A DNA stretch of 6,408 bases from positions 1-6,408 of the forward strand of contig JBJMLK010000163.1 in the NCBI GenBank assembly GCA_045805345.1, in the 5' to 3' direction. This stretch comes from AC-37 sp045805345 (lineage in GTDB: Bacteria > Actinomycetota > Thermoleophilia > Solirubrobacterales > Thermoleophilaceae). This document shows, in pieces, positions 1-5,150 of the stretch; position 1 is the first letter of the stretch, and each line of letters starts with the position of its first letter. The position numbers and the translations under genes are program-made. The notes under the pieces are model-generated. The model made no database searches. It was not told the origin of the DNA and was given only the letters and a program-made list of their open reading frames with translations.

Positions 1-95
1 GCCCTAGCCGGTCACAGTGGCGGGACCGCGCCGGATTCTCACCGGACTTCCCTTGAACCACCGGCCGCTGACGCGCCCAGCATACACCCGAGCCG
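1..95 (-). promoter_or_regulatory. Cobalamin (B12) riboswitch, 5' portion, runs off the left edge
   Basis: On the minus strand the conserved cobalamin-riboswitch blocks occur in the right order: AGGGAAG (53-47), the hairpin-forming GGTGAGAATCC (43-33), then CGGTCCCGCCACTGTGACC (about 28-10). The G-rich GCTGGGCGCG stretch (about 81-72) sits where the 5' paired region lies. The B12-box half expected 3' of these blocks would be beyond base 1, so the element is cut by the window. Riboswitches of this family bind adenosyl- or methylcobalamin and usually repress B12 biosynthesis, cobalt/B12 transport or B12-independent isozymes. The controlled gene lies to the left and cannot be named. The 5' limit is approximate. 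A TATGCT box at 84-79 could be its -10, but that would start the RNA near 72 and is not certain. Confidence 0.88.
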
Positions 96-99
96 CGCC

Positions 100-105
100 T
101 ATACT
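100..105 (+). promoter_or_regulatory. Candidate -10 box of tRNA-Glu
   Basis: TATACT lies 12 nt before the first base of the tRNA, so transcription would begin around 112 with a short 5' leader. No convincing -35 is seen at the expected distance. The minus-strand riboswitch begins just upstream, so this stretch is a divergent promoter region. Confidence 0.45.
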
Positions 106-117
106 GAGCCGCCGCTA

Positions 118-190
118 GCCGCCATCGTCTAGGGGACTAGGACGCCGCCCTCTCACGGCGGAAACCGGGGTTCGAATCCCCGTGGCGGTA
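118..190 (+). tRNA. tRNA-Glu (anticodon CTC)
   Basis: A full cloverleaf can be folded. The acceptor stem is GCCGCCA (118-124) with TGGCGGT (183-189), including a terminal G-U pair, and A190 is the discriminator. The anticodon stem CCGCC/GGCGG (145-149/157-161) holds the loop CTCTCAC with anticodon CTC at 152-154. The T arm CGGGG/CCCCG (166-170/178-182) encloses TTCGAAT. The D-arm sequence TCGTCTAGGGGACTAGGA is typical of bacterial tRNA-Glu. No 3' CCA is encoded; the gene is followed by CTG. The 3' end from the T loop onward is repeated near 4698-4720. Confidence 0.96.
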
Positions 191-193
191 CTG
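171..193 (+). repeat. tRNA-Glu 3'-end direct repeat, left copy (candidate att site)
   Basis: Bases 177-193 (TCCCCGTGGCGGTACTG) are identical to 4704-4720. Over 171-193 against 4698-4720 the match is 21 of 23, the two differences falling in the T loop. The identity includes the last bases of the tRNA plus three bases after it. Tyrosine integrases often use exactly this part of a tRNA gene as attB, and the copy inside the intact tRNA keeps the gene functional after integration. Confidence 0.65.
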
Positions 194-198
194 TCGCG

Positions 199-214
199 CC
201 GCTCGGGTGAGCGG
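199..214 (+). terminator. Hairpin after tRNA-Glu
   Basis: CCGCTC pairs with GAGCGG around a GGGT loop (6 bp). No T-run follows, so it may be an inefficient terminator or a 3'-processing hairpin. It resembles the longer, perfect hairpin that follows the second tRNA-end copy at 4723-4747, sharing the CGCTCG...TGAGCGGGCT sequence. Confidence 0.4.
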
Positions 215-216
215 GC

Positions 217-222
217 TATCGT
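217..222 (+). promoter_or_regulatory. Candidate -10 box of the glycoside-hydrolase-like gene
   Basis: TATCGT fits the TANNNT consensus and would start transcription near 229, only about six bases before the ATG at 235, giving an almost leaderless mRNA. This would explain why no Shine-Dalgarno sequence is visible. Read-through from the tRNA is the alternative. Confidence 0.3.
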
Positions 223-234
223 CCAACCACCCCT

Positions 235-1395
235 ATGACGCGCGCACCCGGATTCAGGGTCCTTTGCGCGGCGGTCCTTCTGCTCCTCGTCGCGACCGCG
301 CCGGCCGCATCGGCGCGGACGGTCCCGCGCGGGTTCTTCGGCGTCAACACCTCGGGCAACATCGAGCTCGCGCCCGCCTCGGTGCAGCGGCACATGTGGG
401 ACAAGCTCGCGCTCGGCGGCGCCGAGTCGGCTCGGATCCTCTTCAACTGGAACCTCGCCGAGCCCGTGCCCGGCGTGTTCGATTGGTCGCGCAACGACTC
501 GGTCATCAGGTACGCCACACAGCACGGCATGAAGGTCCTGCCCACCGTGGAGTACGCGCCGATTTGGGCCCGGCGGTATCCACGACAATCCGCCTCGCCG
601 CCGAAGAGCCCGAAGCGCTATACGAAGTTCCTGCGCGCCGCGATCCAGCGCTACGGGCCGCACGGCAGGTTCTGGAAGCTGCACCCGAGCCTGCCGTACA
701 AGCCGCTGCGGGAGTGGCAGATCTGGAACGAGCCCGAGATCGCCTTCCACTGGTACCGCAAGCCGTTCACGCGCAAGTGGCAGCCGAAGGACGCGGCGCA
801 GTACGTAACCCTCCTGAAGGCTGCGTACAGAACGGTCCACGGCGCCGACCCGGGCGCCAAGGTCGTGCTCTCGGCACTCTCGATCGACTCGTGGCGTTCG
901 CTCGGCAAGCTCTACCGCTGGGGCAAGCTCGGCAAGAACTTCGACGTCGCCACCCTCCAGGGCTACGCCGGCAAGCCGGACTTCATCCCCACGCTGCTGC
1001 ACCGCTTCCGCGACGTCCTCAACAGGCACGGCAGGAAGGCGGTTCCGCTCTACCTGACCGAGATCACGTGGCCGGCGGCCAAGGGCAAGGCCCACCCCGG
1101 CTACACGACCGGCTACATGTCGGGCTTCCTCACGACCCAGGTGGGCGCCGCCCGGCGCCTGTCGGCGGCCTACAAGATCCTGCGCGCGAGCAAGCTGCGG
1201 AGGAGCGTCAAGCTCCAGCGCGCCTTCTGGTACATCGGGGCGACCTCGTACAAGGGCCGGAACGAGTTCGAGTATTCCGGGCTGCTGAAGCACAGCGGCA
1301 GAAAGCTCTCGCCGGTGTCGGCGTACTTCGCCTACAAGAAGGCGGCTCGCGCGGCCGAGGGCTGCTCCAAGGCGACCAACGGCACCTGCCGCTAG
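235..1395 (+). CDS. Secreted clan GH-A-like glycoside hydrolase
   Basis: 386 aa. Residues 1-27 form a signal peptide: short basic N-region, hydrophobic core around AAVLLLLVA, and an A-S-A cleavage site before R28. The mature part reads as a single (beta/alpha)8-barrel. FFGVN (34-38) is a typical first strand, WNEPE (164-168) places E166 as the acid/base after beta-strand 4, and LTEITW (274-279) places E276 as the nucleophile at strand 7. FDWSRND (82-88) and EYAPIW (106-111) also suit clan GH-A barrels, such as GH39- or GH5-like proteins. Substrate cannot be read from sequence; hydrolysis of a beta-linked polysaccharide or glycoside outside the cell is the inference. Two Cys near the C-terminus (377, 385) could form a disulfide. 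The ATG at 235 gives a clean signal peptide but has no Shine-Dalgarno. The gene starts 44 nt after tRNA-Glu and lies inside the candidate island. Confidence 0.88.
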   Translation: MTRAPGFRVLCAAVLLLLVATAPAASARTVPRGFFGVNTSGNIELAPASVQRHMWDKLALGGAESARILFNWNLAEPVPGVFDWSRNDSVIRYATQHGMKVLPTVEYAPIWARRYPRQSASPPKSPKRYTKFLRAAIQRYGPHGRFWKLHPSLPYKPLREWQIWNEPEIAFHWYRKPFTRKWQPKDAAQYVTLLKAAYRTVHGADPGAKVVLSALSIDSWRSLGKLYRWGKLGKNFDVATLQGYAGKPDFIPTLLHRFRDVLNRHGRKAVPLYLTEITWPAAKGKAHPGYTTGYMSGFLTTQVGAARRLSAAYKILRASKLRRSVKLQRAFWYIGATSYKGRNEFEYSGLLKHSGRKLSPVSAYFAYKKAARAAEGCSKATNGTCR

Positions 1396-1396
1396 A

Positions 1397-1428
1397 GCTG
1401 ACCTGCCCACCCCTCACGCGCGGTCAGC
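1397..1428 (+). terminator. Possible weak terminator after the glycoside-hydrolase-like gene
   Basis: GCTGACC (1397-1403) pairs with GGTCAGC (1422-1428) just after the stop codon, with an 18-nt loop and no T-run. It is suggestive only. Confidence 0.3.
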
Positions 1429-1522
1429 GACAGCGTGGCCCCGACGGCCCTCACTCTCCATTCGCAGTAGACGTACGCGCGCGGGGCATTCAATGAGGGT
1501 TGCGCCAACGCACCTCCCGGGT

Positions 1523-1528
1523 TAGGGT
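1523..1528 (+). promoter_or_regulatory. Candidate -10 box of the RCC1-propeller gene
   Basis: TAGGGT within GGTTAGGGTCGA. An almost identical block, GGTTAGGTTCGA, occurs at the promoter position of the small membrane-protein operon (5137-5148), with ACCTC upstream in both. The predicted start near 1535 leaves a 44-nt leader. A TTGCGC at 1499-1504 lies 18 nt upstream and could be the -35. Confidence 0.45.
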
Positions 1529-1569
1529 CGATCACGCGGTCGCTGATCGCCCAGAACCCGACTCGAGAT

Positions 1570-1574
1570 AGGGG
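1570..1574 (+). promoter_or_regulatory. Ribosome binding site for the RCC1-propeller gene
   Basis: AGGGG ends 4 nt before the GTG at 1579. It is the only purine-rich site nearby, and it supports this GTG, which gives a complete signal peptide, as the start. Confidence 0.5.
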
Positions 1575-1578
1575 TGAA

Positions 1579-4548
1579 GTGGGACTCGCGACGCAGCGCA
1601 GGACGGCACGATTGGCTCCGACGTTCCTCGCCGCGGTCGTGCTCGCGCTCGTGGTTGCCCCGCCGGTTGCGGCGGGAGGCTTTCCGTACCGCGCGAGCCT
1701 TGCGCCCGTGTCGCGCTCGGGCGAGGGGCTGGTACGCGGATCGGTCTCGGCCGGCGCCCACCACACCTGCGGCGTCAAGACCGACGGCACGGTCGCGTGC
1801 TGGGGCGACAACACCTCTGGCCAGGCGCCGGCGACGGTCGCCGGCAGCTACACGCAGGTCTCCGCCGGCGGCTTGCACAGCTGCGGCGTCAAGACCGACG
1901 GCAGCGTCGCGTGCTGGGGCAACAACGACTACGGCCAGGCGCCGACGACGGTCGCCGGCAGCTACACGCAGGTCTCCGCCGGCGACGCCCACAGCTGCGG
2001 CGTCAAGACCGACGGCACGGTCGCGTGCTGGGGCGCGAACGGCTTCGCCCAGGCGCCGACGACGCGCGGGAGCGACACCTACACGCAGGTCGCGGCTGGC
2101 CAGAACCACACCTGTGGCGTCAAGACCGACGGCACGGTCGCGTGCTGGGGCGATAACAGCGCCGGCCAGGCGCCGACGACGCGCGGCAGTGACAAATACA
2201 CGCAGGTCGCAGCCGCCTACGACCACACCTGCGGCGTCAAGACCGACGGCAGCGTCGCGTGCTGGGGCAACAACGACTACGGCCAGGCGCCGACGACGGT
2301 CGCCGGCAGCTACACGCAGGTCTCCGCCGGCGGCTTGCACAGCTGCGGCGTCAAGACCGACGGCACGGTCGCGTGCTGGGGCTACAACGGCAACGGCGAG
2401 GCGCCGGCGACGGTCGCCGGCACCTACACGCAGGTGTCGGCCGGCGGCTCGCACAGCTGCGGCGTCAAGATCGACGGCACGGTCGCGTGCTGGGGCACCA
2501 ACGACGACGGCCAGGCGCCGGCGACGGTCGCCGGTCGCTATTCGAATAGGGCGGTCGACGTCGGCGCAAATCACAGCTGCGGCGTCAGGAGCGACGGCAG
2601 GGTGGTGTGCTGGGGCGATAACACCGGCGGCCAGGCGCCGGCGACGGTCGCCGGCAGGTACACCCAGGTTGCAGGCGGCGGCCAGCACAGCTGCGGCGTC
2701 AAGAGCGACGGCACGGTCGCGTGCTGGGGCGATAACAACGTCGGCCAAGCGCCGGCGACGGTCGCCGGCAGCTACACGCAGGTCTCGGCCGGCGACCTGC
2801 ACAGCTGCGGCGTCAAGACCGACGGCACGGTCGCGTGCTGGGGCAGTAACGGCGACGGCCAGGCGCCGGCGACGGTCGCCGGCAGCTACACGCAGGTCTC
2901 GGCCGGCGGCCAGCACAGCTGCGGCGTCAAGACCGACGGCACGATCACGTGCTGGGGCAACAACACCAGCGGCCAGGCGCCGACGACGGTCGCCGGCAGC
3001 TACACGCAGGTATCGGCCGGCCTCGCCCACAGCTGCGGCGTCAAGACCGACGGCACGGTCGCGTGCTGGGGCTTCAACGGCGACGGCCAGGCGCCGGCGA
3101 CGGTCGCCGGTACCTACACGCAGGTCTCGGCCGGCGACTTCCACAGCTGCGGCGTCAAGACCGACGGCACGGTCGCGTGCTGGGGCAGTAACGGCGACGG
3201 CCAGGCGCCGGCCACGCTCGGCAGCGACACCTACGCGCAGGTCTCCGCCGGCGACTCCCACACCTGCGGCGTCAAGACCGACGGCACGATCACGTGCTGG
3301 GGCGTCAACGGCAACAGCCAGACGAGCGTCCCGGCGACGCTGACCGACGACACGGCGCCGACGGTCAGCTGTGCCGCCGCCAACACGAGCTGGCACAAGC
3401 AGAACGTCTCGCTCCCGTGCGCGGCCGCTGACGCGGGCTCGGGCCTGGCCGACGCGAACGACGCGAGCCTCTCGCTGTCGACGAGCGTCGCCGACGGCGC
3501 CGAGGACGCGAACGCCGCGACCGGCTCGCGCCAGGTCTGCGACGTGGCCGGCAACTGCGCGACCGCGGGCCCGATCGGCGGCAACAAGATCGACCGCAAG
3601 GGTCCCGCGACGACCGACAACGTCCCGAACAGCGTCGTGGACCACGACGTGACGGTCACGCTGAGCGCCACCGACTCCGGCTCGGGCGTCGACAAGACCT
3701 ACTACACGACCGGCAGGAGCCCCACCGACCCGACGACGAGCTCGGCGGTCTACGACCCAGCGCACAAGCCCGTCCTCGACGACGGCGAGCGGATCAAGTA
3801 CTTCTCGACCGACCTGGCTGGCAACTCCGAGAACGTTCAGACTTCGCCGGCAGCGCAGGTAGCGGCCGCCCCGCATCGTCCGTCGAACACGAGCCCGCCC
3901 TCGATCCCATCGACCGGGAAGGTCGGCGACCACGTGACCTGCAAGCCGGGGACGTGGACCGGCTCGCCGAGCTCGTTCGCCTTCACGTGGACCTTCGACG
4001 GCTCGATCATCGCGGGCCAACACGCGCGCACCTACACGCTCGGCGCAGGCGACGCGGGACACAGAATCGGCTGCCAGGTGGTGGCCCACAACGCGGCGGG
4101 CGACAGCGCGCCGGCGACCTCGAACGCGCTCGCGGTGGCGAAGCCGAAGTCGAGCTGCAAGGACGTGGTCGCGCCGAAGAGCGCGATCGCGCAGGCGCGC
4201 TACCGCGGCAAGAGGCACCGGCTCGCGCTCGGCGGCAGCGCGGCGGACAAGCCGTGCAACGGCACACCGGGCCGCGTGGTGCGTGTGATCGTCACGGTCT
4301 CGCGCCACATGAGGCACGGTTGCCGCTTCCTGCTCGACGACGGACACAGCTTCGGTCCGCTGCGCAAGTGCGACGGGAAGCCGCCGATCGTCTTCTTCGC
4401 GAAGGGCACGAGCAAGTGGTCGCTGGCAATGCACGCCGTCCTGCCCGCCGGGAAATACACGATCCGCTCCCGGGCGACGGATCGGGCGGGCAACCTCCAG
4501 CCGGTTCACCGCTCGGGCCCGAACGTCGTCGTGTTGCACGTGAAGTAG
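1579..4548 (+). CDS. Secreted 14-blade RCC1-repeat protein with Ig-like C-terminal domains
   Basis: 989 aa, GTG start. Residues 1-32 are a signal peptide (QRRTAR, hydrophobic core, cleavage after PPVAA). Residues 56-590 are 14 tandem RCC1-type repeats of 36-40 aa, core VSAGxxHSCGVKTDGTVACW. Each has an HxCGV and a CWGxN motif, so two Cys per blade. RCC1 repeats form seven-bladed propellers, and 14 units plus a two-residue insertion between repeats 7 and 8 suggest two propellers. Then come an Ig-like segment (about 591-676, four Cys), a second of the kind often found in bacterial surface proteins (677-754), and a third with the usual Ig disulfide pair C788/C832 (770-854). A final domain (about 860-989) with KGTSKW and YTIRSRATDRAGN resembles C-terminal domains of Thermoleophilia exoproteins. 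There is no C-terminal membrane anchor or LPXTG. Role unknown; extracellular ligand binding or adhesion is inference. The protein shows no enzymatic motif. Confidence 0.92.
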   Translation: MGLATQRRTARLAPTFLAAVVLALVVAPPVAAGGFPYRASLAPVSRSGEGLVRGSVSAGAHHTCGVKTDGTVACWGDNTSGQAPATVAGSYTQVSAGGLHSCGVKTDGSVACWGNNDYGQAPTTVAGSYTQVSAGDAHSCGVKTDGTVACWGANGFAQAPTTRGSDTYTQVAAGQNHTCGVKTDGTVACWGDNSAGQAPTTRGSDKYTQVAAAYDHTCGVKTDGSVACWGNNDYGQAPTTVAGSYTQVSAGGLHSCGVKTDGTVACWGYNGNGEAPATVAGTYTQVSAGGSHSCGVKIDGTVACWGTNDDGQAPATVAGRYSNRAVDVGANHSCGVRSDGRVVCWGDNTGGQAPATVAGRYTQVAGGGQHSCGVKSDGTVACWGDNNVGQAPATVAGSYTQVSAGDLHSCGVKTDGTVACWGSNGDGQAPATVAGSYTQVSAGGQHSCGVKTDGTITCWGNNTSGQAPTTVAGSYTQVSAGLAHSCGVKTDGTVACWGFNGDGQAPATVAGTYTQVSAGDFHSCGVKTDGTVACWGSNGDGQAPATLGSDTYAQVSAGDSHTCGVKTDGTITCWGVNGNSQTSVPATLTDDTAPTVSCAAANTSWHKQNVSLPCAAADAGSGLADANDASLSLSTSVADGAEDANAATGSRQVCDVAGNCATAGPIGGNKIDRKGPATTDNVPNSVVDHDVTVTLSATDSGSGVDKTYYTTGRSPTDPTTSSAVYDPAHKPVLDDGERIKYFSTDLAGNSENVQTSPAAQVAAAPHRPSNTSPPSIPSTGKVGDHVTCKPGTWTGSPSSFAFTWTFDGSIIAGQHARTYTLGAGDAGHRIGCQVVAHNAAGDSAPATSNALAVAKPKSSCKDVVAPKSAIAQARYRGKRHRLALGGSAADKPCNGTPGRVVRVIVTVSRHMRHGCRFLLDDGHSFGPLRKCDGKPPIVFFAKGTSKWSLAMHAVLPAGKYTIRSRATDRAGNLQPVHRSGPNVVVLHVK
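1744..3348 (+). repeat. Fourteen tandem RCC1 repeats (about 114 bp each)
   Basis: Unit starts are set at each V-S/A-A-G. Repeats 1-7 occupy 1744-2553 and repeats 8-14 occupy 2554-3348. Units are 114 bp, except 117 bp in repeats 3, 4 and 13 (one extra residue, the GSD variants), 120 bp in repeat 7 and 108 bp in repeat 14. Long stretches are identical at the DNA level: 1881-1984 equals 2229-2332 (104 nt), and 2800-2870 equals 3142-3212 (71 nt). Synonymous sites are conserved too, which means recent expansion or gene conversion. Repeat 8 is the most divergent (VDVG, VRSDGRVVCWG). Confidence 0.93.
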
Positions 4549-4581
4549 CGGCGCGCGCGGCAAGACGCCGAGCCTGACACC

Positions 4582-4602
4582 GCGGGACAACGGCGGGACA
4601 AC
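4582..4602 (+). repeat. Short direct repeat GCGGGACAAC x2
   Basis: The 10-mer GCGGGACAAC occurs at 4582-4591 and 4593-4602 (period 11), followed by GCGGGG. It lies just inside the right candidate att copy. Its spacing of one helical turn would suit protein binding, but no function is shown. Confidence 0.5.
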
Positions 4603-4697
4603 GCGGGGCGCACGCCAGCGGTCGGTAGCGGCTCGTAGCGGTCAGCCATCCCGGCTACAGCGCGACACGCGGCTCGCTAGAGCCACGCGGCCGGTCC

Positions 4698-4720
4698 TTC
4701 GCGTCCCCGTGGCGGTACTG
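4698..4720 (+). repeat. tRNA-Glu 3'-end direct repeat, right copy (displaced, partial tRNA)
   Basis: Bases 4704-4720 match the tRNA-Glu end exactly (17 nt), and TTCG at 4698-4701 matches the T loop. No cloverleaf can be built upstream: the T-stem 5' strand, anticodon arm and D arm are absent, so this is a fragment and not a second tRNA. It is followed by a strong hairpin that looks like a genuine tRNA terminator. That suggests this copy may keep the original downstream flank of the tRNA while the intact copy was rebuilt by the incoming DNA. Confidence 0.65.
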
Positions 4721-4722
4721 CT

Positions 4723-4747
4723 GAAGCCCGCTCGCTGAGCGGGCTTC
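4723..4747 (+). terminator. Perfect 11-bp hairpin terminator
   Basis: GAAGCCCGCTC (4723-4733) pairs completely with GAGCGGGCTTC (4737-4747) around a GCT loop. This is the most stable simple hairpin in the window and works on either strand. The T-rich tail is poor (GTGCGTTCG), as is common in high-GC Actinobacteria. It sits three bases after the tRNA-end copy. Confidence 0.65.
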
Positions 4748-4768
4748 GTGCGTTCGTGGGGCGGCGCG

Positions 4769-4791
4769 GCGACAGTTCGCGCGACAGTTCG
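4769..4791 (+). repeat. Short direct repeat GCGACAGTTCG x2
   Basis: The 11-mer occurs at 4769-4779 and 4781-4791 (period 12), just outside the right tRNA-end copy. Together with the GCGGGACAAC pair inside it, it gives short repeats on both sides of the candidate junction. Recombinase or regulator binding is only a possibility. Confidence 0.5.
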
Positions 4792-4819
4792 GCCGCATCG
4801 TCCGTGACCCGAGTGAGAG

Positions 4820-5028
4820 ACGCCTTTGGGAATGCACGATGCCGATGCGATAGTTGCCCTGTGGCAACCCGGCGTCCTTGATCGTGCCCATCGGCGTCCG
4901 CCCCGTCAGAGTCGACCACGTCGGGCACGCGGAATCGTCTCGGTGGACTGACCAACGGCCGAGCACCCGGCGACGCTCACCAAGGCCAGCAGCACGAGCC
5001 CCACGCGCACCTGGGCCACTGTGCTCAC
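4820..5028 (-). pseudogene. Frameshifted remains of a lipoprotein with a PASTA-like segment
   Basis: On the minus strand a GTG at 5028 opens a 40-codon frame ending at a TGA at 4908-4906. It starts with a convincing lipoprotein signal peptide: MSTVAQVR, hydrophobic LVLLALVSVAG, then the lipobox VAGC with C22. The next frame reads VPDVV (about 4928-4914), and the third frame then reads TLTGRT...TIKDAGLPQGNYRIG, roughly 4910-4845. VPDVV plus T/I-K-x-AGL plus a YRIG-type strand is the order seen in PASTA domains (VPDVVGLxxxxAxxxLxxAGL). A protein match spread over three frames within about 130 bases indicates decay or sequence errors. The remains fade before the tRNA-end copy. A purine-rich GGGGG at 5037-5033 could be its ribosome site. 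PASTA domains bind muropeptides or beta-lactams in some proteins; function here is presumably lost. Confidence 0.5.
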
Positions 5029-5138
5029 GACGGCCCCCGGCTTCCTTCCCGACCCGCCATGAGGGCGACCCGAACCCGACGACCGCGCATGCGCCAGTCG
5101 ACACCCGCCAAGCGCTGGCGCATACCCCCAACCTCGGT

Positions 5139-5144
5139 TAGGTT
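5139..5144 (+). promoter_or_regulatory. -10 box for a leaderless two-gene transcript
   Basis: TAGGTT in the context GGTTAGGTTCGA. Counting its last T as -7 puts +1 exactly on the G of the GTG at 5151, so the mRNA would begin with its start codon. That fits the absence of a Shine-Dalgarno before either GTG 5151 or ATG 5175. No -35 is evident. Confidence 0.5.
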
Positions 5145-5150
5145 CGACGT

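Larger units (their letters stand above)
177..4720. mobile_element. Candidate island bracketed by tRNA-Glu 3'-end repeats
   Basis: The segment lies between the intact tRNA-Glu 3' end and its displaced partial copy, and it contains only the glycoside-hydrolase-like gene and the RCC1-propeller gene. The direct repeats at both ends and the position at a tRNA are the classic marks of site-specific integration. No integrase, excisionase, transposase or relaxase is visible inside it. If real, it is therefore a remnant, a cargo-only island mobilised in trans, or an element that lost its integrase. The alternative is a local duplication of the tRNA tail and its hairpin, since the hairpins after both copies also resemble each other. 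Codon bias of the cargo looks like that of the neighbours, so any transfer would be old or from a relative. Confidence 0.4.
4549..5150. other. Region of about 600 nt without an intact gene
   Basis: After the RCC1 gene this stretch holds a weak CGGCG/CGCCG inverted repeat at the stop codon (4549-4570). Then come the GCGGGACAAC repeat, a GTAGCGG doublet (about 4624-4640), the displaced tRNA-Glu end (4698-4720), a perfect hairpin (4723-4747), and two GCGACAGTTCG repeats (4769-4779 and 4781-4791). The remains of a minus-strand lipoprotein gene (about 4820-5028) and the promoter of the next operon complete it. ORFs on both strands here lack consistent codon bias and look like chance frames. Confidence 0.6.

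Noticed and set aside
115..1410. Long frames on the minus strand (115-1410) and in a second plus frame (207-1496) over the glycoside-hydrolase-like gene
   Set aside because: They lack recognisable motifs, cover the tRNA or the gene stop, and are shadows of the frame that has a signal peptide and catalytic motifs.
1744..3348. CRISPR array or diversity-generating template/variable repeat
   Set aside because: The 114-bp units are in-frame coding repeats without spacers, and no Cas or reverse-transcriptase gene is present.
1522..4590. 1022-codon open frame on the minus strand opposite the RCC1 gene
   Set aside because: It mirrors the repeat structure of the plus-strand gene and is made of Arg/Ala/Val-rich repeats (GDRRRRLA). 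It is open only because high-GC codon bias removes stops on the opposite strand.
4620..4720. A second complete tRNA-Glu
   Set aside because: Only the T-loop-to-3' portion is present; the acceptor 5' strand, D arm, anticodon arm and T-stem 5' strand cannot be found upstream.
4655..5131. 158-codon minus-strand frame in the intergenic region
   Set aside because: It runs through the tRNA-end copy and the perfect hairpin and has no consistent codon bias. Only its NYRIG segment is meaningful, as part of the decayed lipoprotein.
4854..5141. 95-codon plus-strand frame in the intergenic region
   Set aside because: It lies opposite the lipoprotein remains, is Pro/Arg-rich low complexity, and ends in the promoter of the next operon.
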